A stretch of DNA of 64,000 bases from Rhodococcus wratislaviensis (GCF_900455735.1 NZ_UAUI01000001.1:310001-374000); one strand, 5' to 3'; counted from the stretch's first letter, positions 1-8,843 are shown. The notes: a model not told the origin generated them from the letters alone. A program made the numbers and translations.

Positions 1-283
1 CCTGGTTCGGCGCGGCGACCTCGGCATCGGACAGCAGCGAGATCCGGTGCACGGCGGTCTTCTCAGACCGCAGCGGATGCTCGCGGGTCGCGAATTCCTT
101 GGGACTGCGCAGGTCGACGACGGTGCGGGCCGGCCACTCCTCGACCGTGGTCGGTCGGGCATCGCCGGGCGCGGGCAGAGCGCTGCGGTAGAGCACCCCG
201 GCCCGGGTCCGTCGCCCCTCGGTGAGCGGAAGCCCGCCGAGGTCGCGCAGGTTGGGGAGGACATCGAGGTCCGTGACGGTCAT
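1..283 (-). CDS. Tyrosine-protein phosphatase-like protein, N-terminal part (runs off the window)
   Basis: The reading frame starts at the ATG at 283 and is still open at base 1, so only about 94 N-terminal residues are present. Residues 10-34 carry the pattern NLRDLGG, then T-x-x-G-R-x-R-x-G-x-LYRS, followed by VVDLRSPKE. This is the usual N-terminus of the Y_phosphatase3 group of Tyr/Ser phosphatases (the family of mycobacterial PtpB). The P-loop Cys motif would lie beyond the window, so activity cannot be judged. The gene stands alone, divergent from the small gene at 500. Confidence 0.8.
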   Translation of the reverse strand, partial: MTVTDLDVLPNLRDLGGLPLTEGRRTRAGVLYRSALPAPGDARPTTVEEWPARTVVDLRSPKEFATREHPLRSEKTAVHRISLLSDAEVAAPNQ

Positions 284-499
284 AGGAGCTTCCTTCCGAG
301 GCGAGAGGCCGTGACCAGGCAGAACGGCCCGTGTCCCCGCCGGACGAGGGCCGCGGGGACCAGAAGATAGGTATACCCCCCGGTGATTCGGCCGATGCGC
401 CATCTCCCCGCAGTCGGCGATGATGTGACCTGTCTCATACTCACGAACCGGGGTCGCCCGTTGGTCCGACGCCGCCACTGACGGAGGGTGCTCGCACCG

Positions 500-826
500 A
501 TGAATGCAGAACCGATTACCTGCGGTGACTACGTCACGGCAACCTTCGCGCGCGACTTCGTCGCCGAGGGTTTCGACCACGACGCCGTCGAACGCATCCA
601 CAGCGGTCTGTTCGACGAGTGGAGTCATGCCCTTTCTCAATCGGGTCTGTTCACCAACAGAACCGTCGCGGCGGCGCTGCACTCCTGGCAGGACGATCCG
701 CACTCCCTCCTCGACGCCCTGCTCGCGAACGCGGACGAGATGACCCTCAAGCGCTACGACCTCGTCTGGGAGGCACTGGAGCGCGCCCACGTCGGTTCGG
801 CCGAGCCTGTCGCCGAATACGCATGA
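500..826 (+). CDS. Hypothetical protein, 108 aa
   Basis: I do not recognise this protein. It is soluble, mildly acidic and predicted mostly helical, with no signal peptide, membrane segment or metal motif. A GTG at 488 could also start the frame, but GGAGG at 483-487 would touch it, whereas it sits 12 bases before the ATG at 500, so I prefer the latter. A CATACT box at 436-441 is a possible -10 element. Third codon positions are G/C-rich as expected for a real gene. It is the first of three small unknown plus-strand genes (500-1369) that may be one unit. Confidence 0.55.
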   Translation: MNAEPITCGDYVTATFARDFVAEGFDHDAVERIHSGLFDEWSHALSQSGLFTNRTVAAALHSWQDDPHSLLDALLANADEMTLKRYDLVWEALERAHVGSAEPVAEYA

Positions 827-920
827 CGCTGCCGCCGACAGCAGTGGCGCCGCGAAGTCCGCCCCGGCCGTTCAACCCCACTTTCACAGACACCGCCGAC
901 CACACCGACGAACGAGAGCA

Positions 921-1115
921 ATGAGCACCAACACGTATCCCACCATCGAAACCATCCGCATCGGGCAGTCCGGTCACGAATGCCGCTACTGCGGGCACAC
1001 CGTCGCCAAGGACGGTCCGGGCTACCGGCACACCACCACCGGTCAGTACCGCTGCGATCCCGCCAGCCGAGCATTGAACGAATCCCGGCTGTCCAACAGC
1101 ATGGTTCGGAGCTGA
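921..1115 (+). CDS. Small putative zinc-ribbon protein, 64 aa
   Basis: The protein has C-R-Y-C at residues 21-24, followed by His26, with further His and Cys residues (H37, C45), which could form a treble-clef or ribbon-like metal site. No family is recognised with certainty. The ATG at 921 follows GAGAGCA, a weak ribosome site. It lies 94 bases after the preceding small gene and 5 bases before the next, which suggests co-transcription. The function is unknown. Confidence 0.5.
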   Translation: MSTNTYPTIETIRIGQSGHECRYCGHTVAKDGPGYRHTTTGQYRCDPASRALNESRLSNSMVRS

Positions 1116-1120
1116 GCACG

Positions 1121-1369
1121 ATGAACGTGCAGACGATGCCGGTGAGCGAGGCCCCCGAGGGGCTCGGCCGGTTCCGCGACGCGGTCGATGCGCTGCACGC
1201 GTTCGACAGTCCCGGCCACCGGACCGACCCTCACACGGCACTGCTGTTCGACAGTCTCGTCGATGATCTGATCGAAGCAGCCCAGACGGCCGCGGGCGAC
1301 ACGGTTCCACAGCGCGACATCTTCGCCGTGATCGACACCGCGATCTCTCGCACACGCCCGTCACTCTGA
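1121..1369 (+). CDS. Hypothetical protein, 82 aa
   Basis: This is an unrecognised small acidic protein, predicted helical, without signal peptide or membrane segment. I start it at the ATG at 1121, five bases after the stop of the preceding small gene; the open frame extends further upstream only by overlapping that gene. It ends 24 bases before the end of the convergent OsmC gene. Nothing in it indicates a function. Confidence 0.5.
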   Translation: MNVQTMPVSEAPEGLGRFRDAVDALHAFDSPGHRTDPHTALLFDSLVDDLIEAAQTAAGDTVPQRDIFAVIDTAISRTRPSL

Positions 1370-1392
1370 ATCTGCGCCACTCGCGACCTCGA

Positions 1393-1806
1393 CTAGGGGT
1401 GGGCAATGACGGTCAAATCGATTCCACTCCCCCGCCCGATGGTGTTGTAGATCGGGCAGGACGCCGCGAACTTCGCCGCCAGTGAGTCGGCCGTCGGCTG
1501 GTCCACCCCGTGAATCTCGATGCGCACTTCAGTGAAGTCGTAGCGAGTCGGGTCGGTCGTACCCCGTCGATGGGACGCGTGTACCTCGATGTTGTCGACG
1601 CGGATGTCGTCGGCCTCGGCGTTGGACTGAATGTTCGCCATTGCGCACGAAACGATCGCTGCCAGGAGCAGTTCGCCGGCCTGAATGGCCTCGGCCGGGC
1701 CGAACCGTGAATCCGAGACGAGGTGGTTCTCGCGGGCATCGAGGATGAATCGTCCCGGCGCCCCGGATACCGTGTGCCCGGACACTTCCGCGACGCCGGA
1801 GCTCAC
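1393..1806 (-). CDS. OsmC family protein, 137 aa
   Basis: This is an OsmC/Ohr-fold protein, a family of thiol-dependent peroxide reductases. The two family cysteines are visible in ELLLAAIVSCAMAN and AASCPIYN. Length fits the short OsmC class. The GTG start at 1806 overlaps the TGA of the upstream monooxygenase gene (GTGA, 1803-1806), so it is translationally coupled and is the last gene of the sulfur-type operon. I infer a role in removing peroxide or reactive sulfur species formed by the flavin monooxygenase; the sequence does not prove that. Confidence 0.85.
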   Translation of the reverse strand: MSSGVAEVSGHTVSGAPGRFILDARENHLVSDSRFGPAEAIQAGELLLAAIVSCAMANIQSNAEADDIRVDNIEVHASHRRGTTDPTRYDFTEVRIEIHGVDQPTADSLAAKFAASCPIYNTIGRGSGIDLTVIAHP

Positions 1807-3167
1807 CGTGCGGCCTCGGCGGCTCGACGCACCCGGTTGGCCCACTCCCCGCTCTGCACTCGGGGTAGCCCGAGGTTCTCGCGCAGGGTGCTCCCCTCGT
1901 AGTCCTTGCGGAACAGTCCTCGCTTCTGCAACTCGGGAACCACGTGGCGGGTGAAGTCCTCGAATCCTCCCGGCTGGTACGGAGCCTGCACCATGAATCC
2001 GTCGCAGGCCCCCCGCCCGAACCATTCCTCGAGCCCGTCGGCGACTTCTGTTGCAGTGCCGATGAATCCACCTTCCACGCGACCGCCGTAGCGCTTCCCG
2101 AGCTCACGCAGGGTCAGCCCCTCCCGCTCGGTCATCTCCCTGACCTCCTGGTAGTGGCCTTCGACGCCGGGAACCTCGACGTCGGGGAGTCGCTCGTCCA
2201 GTGGGAACGTCGACAGGTCCACGTCCAAGTGGTAGGCAAGTGTGGACAATCCACCGAGGGGCGGTACGAGGTCGAAGAGTTCTTCGAATGTCTGCTGCGC
2301 GATCGCCGTCGTGGCCCCGACGACGGGCGCGATGGACGGGAGGATCTTCACAGCCTCGGGGTCGCGGCCGTGAGCGGCAGCCCGTTCCTTGATCTCCTTG
2401 TAGAAGTCCTGCGCGGACTCGAGTGACGCGTGGCTGCAGAAGATCACGTCGGACCACCGTGCTGCGAAGTCCTTGCCCTTGGCGGACGCACCGGCCTGGA
2501 TCACCACGGGGTAGCCCTGTGGAGGCCTGGGGACGTTCAGCGGCCCCTGCACGGTGAACCAGTCGCCCTTGTGACGGATCGGGTGCACTCGATCCGGGTC
2601 GGCGAACAGGGGCTGTTCGGCATCGAGGACGAGAGCGTCGTCCTCCCAGCTGTCCCAGAGCTTTCCCGCGACCTCGAGGAACTCGTCTGCCCGCTCGTAT
2701 CGCTGTTCACGGGGAAACTGTTCGTCCCGGTTGAAGTTTCGCGCTTCCGACTCCTGGAAGGAGGTCACCACATTCCAGGCCGCACGTCCCTCGGTCAGGT
2801 GGTCCAGGGTGGCGAAGGATCGCGCGACGGTGAACGGTTGCGCGTACGTGGTGGAGACCGTGGCGGCGAGGCCGAGATGCGAAGTGACCGCACCCATCGA
2901 CGACAGCACGTGGAGCGGGTCGAGGCGCATCGAACCGAGTGCACCGTTGCGTAGCTGGGTGTCGGGGCTGCCGCCGAAGCGGTCGGGCACGGAGAGGATG
3001 TCCGCGAAGAACGCGAGATCGAAACGAGCGTCTTCGAGCGTGCGAGCGATGTTCTGGTAGTAGCCGGCGCTGAGCCAGCCGGGTACCGACCCCGGGTACC
3101 GCCAGCCGCCGGGCCGACCCGGGCCCGCGGTAACGAAGGCGGCCAGATGCATACGGGAGGAAGACAT
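1803..3167 (-). CDS. FMN-dependent monooxygenase, NtaA/SnaA/DszA family
   Basis: This 454-residue luciferase-fold protein closely resembles DszA (dibenzothiophene-sulfone monooxygenase) in length and layout: MHLAAF near the start, YYQNIARTLE, FATLDHLTEGR, WNVVTS, EARNF, RADEFLEV, GPLNVPRPPQG and GLSTLAYH. Such enzymes use reduced FMN from a separate reductase and oxygen to cleave C-S or C-N bonds. No flavin reductase is present here. It follows the sulfonate-type ABC genes by 12 bases and overlaps the OsmC gene. I infer desulfurisation of an organosulfur compound; nitrilotriacetate-type or other substrates are possible. Confidence 0.85.
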   Translation of the reverse strand: MSSSRMHLAAFVTAGPGRPGGWRYPGSVPGWLSAGYYQNIARTLEDARFDLAFFADILSVPDRFGGSPDTQLRNGALGSMRLDPLHVLSSMGAVTSHLGLAATVSTTYAQPFTVARSFATLDHLTEGRAAWNVVTSFQESEARNFNRDEQFPREQRYERADEFLEVAGKLWDSWEDDALVLDAEQPLFADPDRVHPIRHKGDWFTVQGPLNVPRPPQGYPVVIQAGASAKGKDFAARWSDVIFCSHASLESAQDFYKEIKERAAAHGRDPEAVKILPSIAPVVGATTAIAQQTFEELFDLVPPLGGLSTLAYHLDVDLSTFPLDERLPDVEVPGVEGHYQEVREMTEREGLTLRELGKRYGGRVEGGFIGTATEVADGLEEWFGRGACDGFMVQAPYQPGGFEDFTRHVVPELQKRGLFRKDYEGSTLRENLGLPRVQSGEWANRVRRAAEAAR

Positions 3168-3179
3168 GTGTGATGATAC

Positions 3180-4265
3180 CTACTTCGCGAGAGCCTGAGT
3201 AATGACTGACTTGATCGAGTCGAAACGCGAATCCTGCAACCAGGTGGTGACGTCGACCCGGTCCGGGTACACACCGAGGTCGTGGAAGTTGTCCGCGAGG
3301 TCCTGGGTTCCGTTGATCGCGGCCGCATCCAGCGCAGTGAATTCACCTGCGCCGGAATAGGACAGGCGTCTCGCCTTCACAAGGTCGAGATACACCTGCT
3401 CCTCGAGATCACTGTTCCCGAATCCACCCAGTTCGGCGAACGCGGAGACCGCGACCTCGGGGTTGCCGTCGATCCAGCGTTGCGCATCGCGCACGTTCCG
3501 AACCAGTGTGGCCGCGGCATCCGGATGGTTGAATGCGAAGTCCTCACTCGCGACGAAGAAGGCGTAGTCGTACGTCTTCACGTCGGGAAGTGCGACCGCG
3601 TTGTGTTTGCGCTTGGCCAACTCGATGGTGGGCTGCCAGCTGATCCACGCGTCGACCTTGCCCTCCGCGAAGGCGGCCTCCGCATCTGCGGCGGGAAGAT
3701 TGACGTACTCGATGTCGTCGAGTGTGAGGCCGACCGACTCCAGATACTTCACCAAACTGTACGTGCCGGTGGTGCCGCGATGATCCGCGACTTTGCGTCC
3801 GCGCAGATCTGCACCCGACTTGATGTCCGATCCCTGCGGAACCAGGATGTCGACCTCGTTGGCGGGAAGTGGATATGCAACCAGCGGAACGATCGGCACA
3901 CCACCACCGATGGCGTAGATCACCGCAGTGGCAGTGGCGAAGGAGAAGTCGACACTTCCCGATTTGACGGCCTCCATCACCGGGAGTGAAGCCGGGAAAC
4001 CGGACGGCCACTGGACGGGGACCCCTAGATCCGTGGCGAGGTCGAATCCGCCCAGGTTGTTGCGCAGGATCGTGCCGGGCTCAGCCTTCCCGTCGCCGAT
4101 CAATGCGTAACGCACCTCGGTCAGCGGGCCACCCGCCGCGCCGGATGCCGACGCACCGCAGCCGGTCAGCGAGAGGGCGGAAAGACCCAGGACTCCGGCG
4201 CCGGCGGCCCTGAGGAATCCTCGCCGATCGAGGGCGCGGAGTTGTGAAGTGACGCGGGGTGACAT
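3180..4265 (-). CDS. ABC transporter substrate-binding lipoprotein, sulfonate/nitrate/taurine type
   Basis: A periplasmic-binding-protein-like lipoprotein of 361 residues. The N-terminus has a twin-arginine motif (DRRGFLRAAG, RR at 14-15) and a lipobox LTGC with Cys36, so it should be exported folded by Tat and lipid-anchored. The body has the SsuA/TauA-like features GDGKAEPGTILRNN, GSVDFSFATA and AEGKVDAWISWQP. It lies between the ATPase gene (36 bases upstream) and the monooxygenase gene (12 bases downstream). It should capture the sulfur compound for the SsuBC-like transporter. Confidence 0.87.
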   Translation of the reverse strand: MSPRVTSQLRALDRRGFLRAAGAGVLGLSALSLTGCGASASGAAGGPLTEVRYALIGDGKAEPGTILRNNLGGFDLATDLGVPVQWPSGFPASLPVMEAVKSGSVDFSFATATAVIYAIGGGVPIVPLVAYPLPANEVDILVPQGSDIKSGADLRGRKVADHRGTTGTYSLVKYLESVGLTLDDIEYVNLPAADAEAAFAEGKVDAWISWQPTIELAKRKHNAVALPDVKTYDYAFFVASEDFAFNHPDAAATLVRNVRDAQRWIDGNPEVAVSAFAELGGFGNSDLEEQVYLDLVKARRLSYSGAGEFTALDAAAINGTQDLADNFHDLGVYPDRVDVTTWLQDSRFDSIKSVITQALAK

Positions 4266-4301
4266 GAGGTGAGGGCCTTTCGATGGGACCAGGAGGTGGG
4301 A

Positions 4302-5039
4302 CTAGGGATAAGAGAGCGCGTCGTCTGCTTGGAGGAGTCCGTCGAGCAACTCCTCCTTCCAGGCCGCGAGTTGGGCGTCTCCGCGGTGTCGTGGTCGGGC
4401 GTGCGGGATCCTGAGATCACGGGTGATGCCCTGTTCGGTGAGGAGCAGCACGCGGTCGGAGAGCACGAGCGCCTCTTCCACGTCGTGGGTCACGAGCAGA
4501 ACCGTCCTCGGCTGCTCGGCCAGGACGCGTTCGAGAAGTTGCTGCATCGCCACGCGGGTGATCGCGTCCAGGGCGCCGAACGGTTCGTCGAGCAAGAGGA
4601 CATGAGGCCGATGCAGCAACGCCCGGGCGAGCGCAACCCGTTGACGCTGCCCTCCGGAAAGCTCTGACGGCCAGTCTCTCTCACGCCCCGACAGACCTAC
4701 ATCACGCAGCAACTCGAGGGCGCGTTCGCGTTGACTCCGAGTTCCGAGCTGCACGTTGTCCAGGACGTTCCGCCACGGAAGCAGACGGTCCTCCTGGAAC
4801 ATCATCCGCGACATCGTGCCACCGGAGGTGCTGCCGCTGGATTCGACGGCGCCGTGCGTCGGTTGTTCGAGCCCGGCGATGATCCGCAGAAGCGTGGACT
4901 TGCCGACCCCGCTGGGGCCGAGGAACGAGACGAACTCACCGGGCGCGACGGTCAGGTCGAGATCGTGGAGAACTGTCTTGTCACGGTATCGGTGCCCGAT
5001 GCCGATCAGATCGAGGCCGACGAGGTTGGTGGCAGGCAT
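4302..5039 (-). CDS. ssuB: ABC transporter ATP-binding protein, SsuB-like
   Basis: A 245-residue ABC ATPase: Walker A GPSGVGKST, Q-loop MFQEDRLLPW, signature LSGGQRQRVALARAL and Walker B VLLLDEPFGALD are intact. The Q-loop sequence and size match the SsuB/TauB/NrtD group. Its ATG overlaps the permease stop (ATGA, 5036-5041 region), indicating translational coupling. It should energise uptake with the permease and the binding protein on either side. Confidence 0.87.
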   Translation of the reverse strand: MPATNLVGLDLIGIGHRYRDKTVLHDLDLTVAPGEFVSFLGPSGVGKSTLLRIIAGLEQPTHGAVESSGSTSGGTMSRMMFQEDRLLPWRNVLDNVQLGTRSQRERALELLRDVGLSGRERDWPSELSGGQRQRVALARALLHRPHVLLLDEPFGALDAITRVAMQQLLERVLAEQPRTVLLVTHDVEEALVLSDRVLLLTEQGITRDLRIPHARPRHRGDAQLAAWKEELLDGLLQADDALSYP

Positions 5040-5902
5040 CAGCGATTCCCTCCCTGATAGTGGGGATTCCAGCGCAGGACCCGGGCCTCGATCAGCCTGG
5101 TGATCTGGTCGGCGAGCAGTCCGGCGACGGCGTACAGCAGGATTGCGAGAACGATGCGGTCATTACGCAGCATGTCCCGGCCGTTCTGAGCGAGGAATCC
5201 GATGCCCTCGCTGGTGGCGATCGTCTCGGCGATCACCAGCGTCAACCAGGCGACGCCGAGTGCATAGCGGATGCCCGTGAGAATCATCGGCATGGCTCCG
5301 GGAACGATGATGTCGCGGATTCGGGCGCCTCGACCCAGCCCATAGGACTCGCCGAGCTGAACGAGTTTCGGATCGACCGTACGAATTCCCGCGACCGTGT
5401 TGAGGTACACCGGAAAGATCACACCCAGCGTGACGAGCACGACTTTCGGGAGCTCACCGATACCGAACGCCGCGATCAGAAGCGGGACCAGGGCGAGGTG
5501 CGGAAGCGCACGCAACATCTGCAGGGTGCGGTCCACCAGTCCCTCGGCGATCCGCGAGAGTCCGACGACGAAGCCGAGCAGGAGTCCGATCGACGCTCCG
5601 AGGGAGAACCCGATCAGGATTCGGCGCAGGCTGACCGTCAGGTGCTTCTGCAGTTCTCCGGCGGTCCACAGCTGGTCTGCCGTGGCGAGGACCTTGCTGG
5701 GCGGAGGCAGGATGGAGGGTGAGATCGCCCCGGTCGAGGACGCCCACTGCCAGCCGAGGATGACGAGGACGGGCACCACCCATGGCAGCAACAATGACGG
5801 TTGAAGTCGGTGCCGCGCGCCGGCACCGCGCGGCCGACGACGATCCTCCCTCGCCGGCTCCGGCCGCGTGATGTGTGGTGCGGCAAGTTGCGTCTCAGAC
5901 AT
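5039..5902 (-). CDS. ssuC: ABC transporter permease, SsuC-like
   Basis: A 287-residue inner-membrane permease of the BPD_transp_1 type, with about six hydrophobic segments beginning with LLLPWVVPVLVILGW near residue 35. The EAA loop is recognisable in SYGLGRGARIRDIIVPGAMPMILTGIRYALG. The N-terminal 30 residues are Arg/Pro-rich and cytosolic. It is the first gene of the five-gene minus-strand operon and starts 225 bases from the divergent GntR gene, so the promoter and likely GntR control lie in that gap. Confidence 0.87.
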   Translation of the reverse strand: MSETQLAAPHITRPEPAREDRRRPRGAGARHRLQPSLLLPWVVPVLVILGWQWASSTGAISPSILPPPSKVLATADQLWTAGELQKHLTVSLRRILIGFSLGASIGLLLGFVVGLSRIAEGLVDRTLQMLRALPHLALVPLLIAAFGIGELPKVVLVTLGVIFPVYLNTVAGIRTVDPKLVQLGESYGLGRGARIRDIIVPGAMPMILTGIRYALGVAWLTLVIAETIATSEGIGFLAQNGRDMLRNDRIVLAILLYAVAGLLADQITRLIEARVLRWNPHYQGGNR

Positions 5903-6032
5903 CTCCGACGACGCCCGATCCGACAGTTCCTGTTTTCCGGCTGAGAGCTCGGCGTGCTGAGTCGATATTCATGGCTACTCCTTGTGCTGACGCGGAGGAG
6001 CCTACGAACATCTGCACAACTATGTCTGCATC

Positions 6033-6040
6033 TGTATACA
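6033..6040. promoter_or_regulatory. Candidate GntR/FCD operator core TGTATACA
   Basis: A perfect 8-bp palindrome TGTATACA lies in the 225-bp divergent region between the transporter permease (start 5902) and the GntR gene (start 6128). FCD-type GntR proteins often bind short A/T-centred palindromes of this kind. The flanking bases are not symmetric, so the assignment is tentative. Confidence 0.4.
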
Positions 6041-6127
6041 CATGGATTCAAACTCTTTACTCGGGCTGTTCACCTCTGGTAAGGCTTGCTCCGTGGCATG
6101 GCGTTCGTGCCCGGACAGGGGAACTCG

Positions 6128-6751
6128 ATGGAGAGAGAATCATCGGCGTACAAACAGCTGCGTGAGCGGATCACCGGCGGCGCCGACCGGCCCGGGACGA
6201 TGTTGATACCGGCGACGATCGGCGCGGAGTTGGGACTGTCTCGTACACCGGTGCGGGAAGCGTTGCAGCGACTCGAATACGAGGGCCTGGTGGTGCAGGC
6301 GCCGCGTGGGTACCGGGTGCGCGAGCGCACCCCCGAGGAGGTGCTCGAGATCTGCGAGGCACGGATCGCACTCGAGTCCGCGATCGCGTACTCGGCCGCG
6401 ACCCGCCACACCGAGTTGGACCTGGCGCGGTTGAGCCGGTTGTTCGAGCAGGCAATCGAATCACCCGATCCCTCGACAAGCCTGGCGCTACACAATGAAT
6501 GGCACAGCGCACTTCGCAGCGCGGCTCACAATCAGACGATCACCCAGCTGATGGACCGGCTCGACGCTCAGTTGCGGGTTTATGACGCGGAGGAGGCCCA
6601 GGCTTCGTCCAATCTGGAGCAAATCGAAACGGAGCACCGCGAGATCCTGACCGCCGTTCAGAGCGGCGACGCCGAAAAGGCGCGGATCCTGATGATCGCG
6701 CACCAGGCTCGTACCCGTGATCTGCGAATCGCAGCAATGGCCCGGCGGTAG
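6128..6751 (+). CDS. GntR family transcriptional regulator, FCD subfamily
   Basis: A 207-residue regulator with an N-terminal winged helix (residues about 8-70: IPATIGAELGLSRTPVREALQRLEYEGLV, then GYRVRE) and a helical FCD effector domain from about residue 80 with the expected E-R-I-A-LES and H-N-E-W-H-S elements. I choose the ATG at 6128 because AGGGGAA lies 7 bases before it; an in-frame ATG at 6086 adds 14 unconserved residues. It is divergent from the sulfonate-type operon and is its most likely regulator. Confidence 0.88.
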   Translation: MERESSAYKQLRERITGGADRPGTMLIPATIGAELGLSRTPVREALQRLEYEGLVVQAPRGYRVRERTPEEVLEICEARIALESAIAYSAATRHTELDLARLSRLFEQAIESPDPSTSLALHNEWHSALRSAAHNQTITQLMDRLDAQLRVYDAEEAQASSNLEQIETEHREILTAVQSGDAEKARILMIAHQARTRDLRIAAMARR

Positions 6752-6859
6752 TCGCCGGCGCCGCACCGGCGAGCAACCGGGCGTTATCCCACCGTCTACT
6801 ACCATGCTTCGTGGATGGGGATGCGCGGTCAGGGCGCCCGGTGAGACGAAGGATGGGCA

Positions 6860-7582
6860 ATGACGATCGACCGCGGACAGGACCCGAAATCTCGACCCTC
6901 CCCAGGAAGACGGCGGCGCCTGCCCTGGCTGCTGCTCGCCGCCGTGGTGGTCGTCGAGGGCGTGGTCGCCGTCGTTGCCTACACCCTGGCCTCCGGAGCC
7001 GACGACGGCCGCGAAGCCCATGACTTCGCGCCGAGCGCGGACAATCCTGACCCGTCACTGGGGATCGAAGGGATCGTCACCGTCGACTATCCGCCCGCCG
7101 CCCATGTCCAGGCGCCGCAGCGGGTGGCCTACGACCAGAGTCCCCCGTTCGGCGGCGCACACGACCAGTACTGGGCCACGTGCACCGGCATTGTCTATCC
7201 CGAAGCGATTCGCAGCGAGAACGCCGTGCACTCCCTCGAACACGGGGCCGTGTGGGTGACCTACGACCCGGAACGACTGAGCGCCGACGACGTCGCAACA
7301 TTGGCAGCGAACGTCGACGGCGAACCGTACACCCTGATGTCGCCGTACCCTGGGCTCGATTCGGCGGTGTCCCTGCAGTCGTGGGGTCACCAACTGAAGC
7401 TCGACGACGTCCACGATCGGCGCATTTCCGACTTCCTCACGGCCTTGCGCCAGAACCCGAACACGTACCCGGAACCGGGGGCAACCTGCTCGACGGTGCG
7501 CGGTGGATTCGATCCGGCCGACCCGCCACCATTCGATCCATCCGCGCCGGGTGCCGATGCGTTTCCGGTCGACGGCAAGTAG
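6860..7582 (+). CDS. DUF3105 membrane-anchored protein
   Basis: A 240-residue protein with a basic N-terminus (R-rich, residues 12-20), one membrane anchor at about 21-43 and an extracytoplasmic DUF3105 domain. Family hallmarks are SPPFGGAHDQYW, ATCTGIVYPE and VHSLEHGAVWVTYDP, whose conserved His residues and the Cys pair (ATC and ATC-STV) suggest metal or redox chemistry. The biochemical role of the family is not established. A monocistronic gene 108 bases after the GntR gene. DUF3105 genes often occur with DUF305 genes, one of which lies at 27664 in this window. Confidence 0.85.
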   Translation: MTIDRGQDPKSRPSPGRRRRLPWLLLAAVVVVEGVVAVVAYTLASGADDGREAHDFAPSADNPDPSLGIEGIVTVDYPPAAHVQAPQRVAYDQSPPFGGAHDQYWATCTGIVYPEAIRSENAVHSLEHGAVWVTYDPERLSADDVATLAANVDGEPYTLMSPYPGLDSAVSLQSWGHQLKLDDVHDRRISDFLTALRQNPNTYPEPGATCSTVRGGFDPADPPPFDPSAPGADAFPVDGK

Positions 7583-7732
7583 CCGCGTCACCGGACATAT
7601 CCACCCCACTTCGGACGAGATCGGGTTCCTGCGGTCGAAGCCGAAATTCATCTACCGAAAATGTGCCCGGTTTGTCGATATCGCGATCGCCGATTCGACG
7701 AATAAGTAGGAGCACATGAGGAGGTGAGAGCG

Positions 7733-7825
7733 ATGTTGGCGGCACATCTGTTGTCCGGTCTGACCAGTGAAGAAGTCGATCTGATCGTGGCGGAGGAACT
7801 GCATCTGCTCGACGCCCTCACATGA
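7733..7825 (+). CDS. Possible 30-residue peptide gene
   Basis: ATG at 7733 is preceded by an excellent ribosome site (GAGGAGGTGAG, 7717-7728) and opens a 30-codon frame encoding a Leu/Glu-rich peptide (MLAAHLLSGL start, LHLLDALT end) that could form an amphipathic helix. It sits alone between DUF3105 and the convergent nucleoside hydrolase gene. No homology is recognised. The strong ribosome site is the only real support, and it may be chance. Confidence 0.3.
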   Translation: MLAAHLLSGLTSEEVDLIVAEELHLLDALT

Positions 7826-7871
7826 GGGCCGTCGACGCCGTGTCGAATACCGACAGGTGACACGGGCACCG

Positions 7872-8843
7872 CTAGCGCGCGCCCGATCGCGGAATATCAG
7901 CGTCGAGCGTGGCGGCGATCCGCGCTCCGATCGAACCGTAATCGAGGTCGGTCACGAATCGGTGTGCCGGCCCCCGTACTGGAATGACGCCCCACACGGC
8001 GGCCCGGCCGTCCTCGTGGCGCACCCTGGGTTGGGCATCGTCGGCGGCCAGCACGACCGCGGGGTCGAGCATCACGGCGGCTGCGACGGAATCGTGTGCG
8101 GTGTAGATCGGATTCTCGGCGCGGTATGTGCTGGTGCAGTAGCGGTGATAGTCCTCGGTGATGTCGCGGACGAAGGTCGCGGTCTTTCCTACCGCAGAAC
8201 GAGCGACGAGATCGGCCCAGGCCAATCGGAGTCGGCCGGTGACATTCATTCCCACCCACGTAATCTGCCCAGGCGCCGCGGCGACCACCGTGGCCGCGCC
8301 TGGATCGTGGTTGGTGTTGGTGTCACCCTTCCCGAGGAACTGTGGTTGTACTGCTGCCTCGACGCCTCTACGGGAGGCGGTTCCCATGCCGCCCATGACG
8401 GTGACCGAACGGTACCGGGTCAGCAGCCGTGGGTCGCGTGTGACGGCGGCGGCGATGTTGGCCAGCGGACCCAGGCACAGCAGGTCCACCGCGCCGGGCC
8501 GGTCCTCGGCGACGCGGAGCAGTTGATCGACGGCGGACTCGGGCGCCGGATACACGCCCGGTGGCGGCCGATATCCGCGGTCGCCGAGTCCGTCGAGTCC
8601 GTGTGGGGAGCTGGTGGCAGGTGGCGGCCCGGGACGTGGTTGTCCGATGCACACCGGAACGTCGTGTAGGCCGGCGACGGACAGCACGGTGAGGGCGTTC
8701 CGCGCGGCCTGCCGTTCGGTGCAGTTCCCGAACACGGTTCCGACACCGACGATCTCGGTTCCGGGGTGGTGTGCAACGGTGAGCAGGGCGAGGGCATCAT
8801 CGACTCCGGTGTCGGTGTCCACGAGTACGTAGCGGTCCGTCAC
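7872..8843 (-). CDS. Inosine/uridine-preferring nucleoside hydrolase family protein
   Basis: A 323-residue IUNH-fold hydrolase. The family signature DTDTGVDDALAL occupies residues 9-20 and supplies the Ca-binding Asp cluster; GTVFGN (residues 37-42) and VMGG further on match the fold, and the late His-Asp (TAHDSVAAAVMLDP) corresponds to the catalytic His region. These enzymes split ribonucleosides into base and ribose for salvage. The gene is monocistronic on the minus strand. Substrate preference cannot be read from the sequence. Confidence 0.87.
   Translation of the reverse strand: MTDRYVLVDTDTGVDDALALLTVAHHPGTEIVGVGTVFGNCTERQAARNALTVLSVAGLHDVPVCIGQPRPGPPPATSSPHGLDGLGDRGYRPPPGVYPAPESAVDQLLRVAEDRPGAVDLLCLGPLANIAAAVTRDPRLLTRYRSVTVMGGMGTASRRGVEAAVQPQFLGKGDTNTNHDPGAATVVAAAPGQITWVGMNVTGRLRLAWADLVARSAVGKTATFVRDITEDYHRYCTSTYRAENPIYTAHDSVAAAVMLDPAVVLAADDAQPRVRHEDGRAAVWGVIPVRGPAHRFVTDLDYGSIGARIAATLDADIPRSGAR

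Noticed and set aside
370..377. GGTATACC palindrome followed by C-run, considered as CsoR/CstR-type operator
   Set aside because: Only one short palindrome without the G-tract half needed, and no copper or persulfide gene is adjacent.
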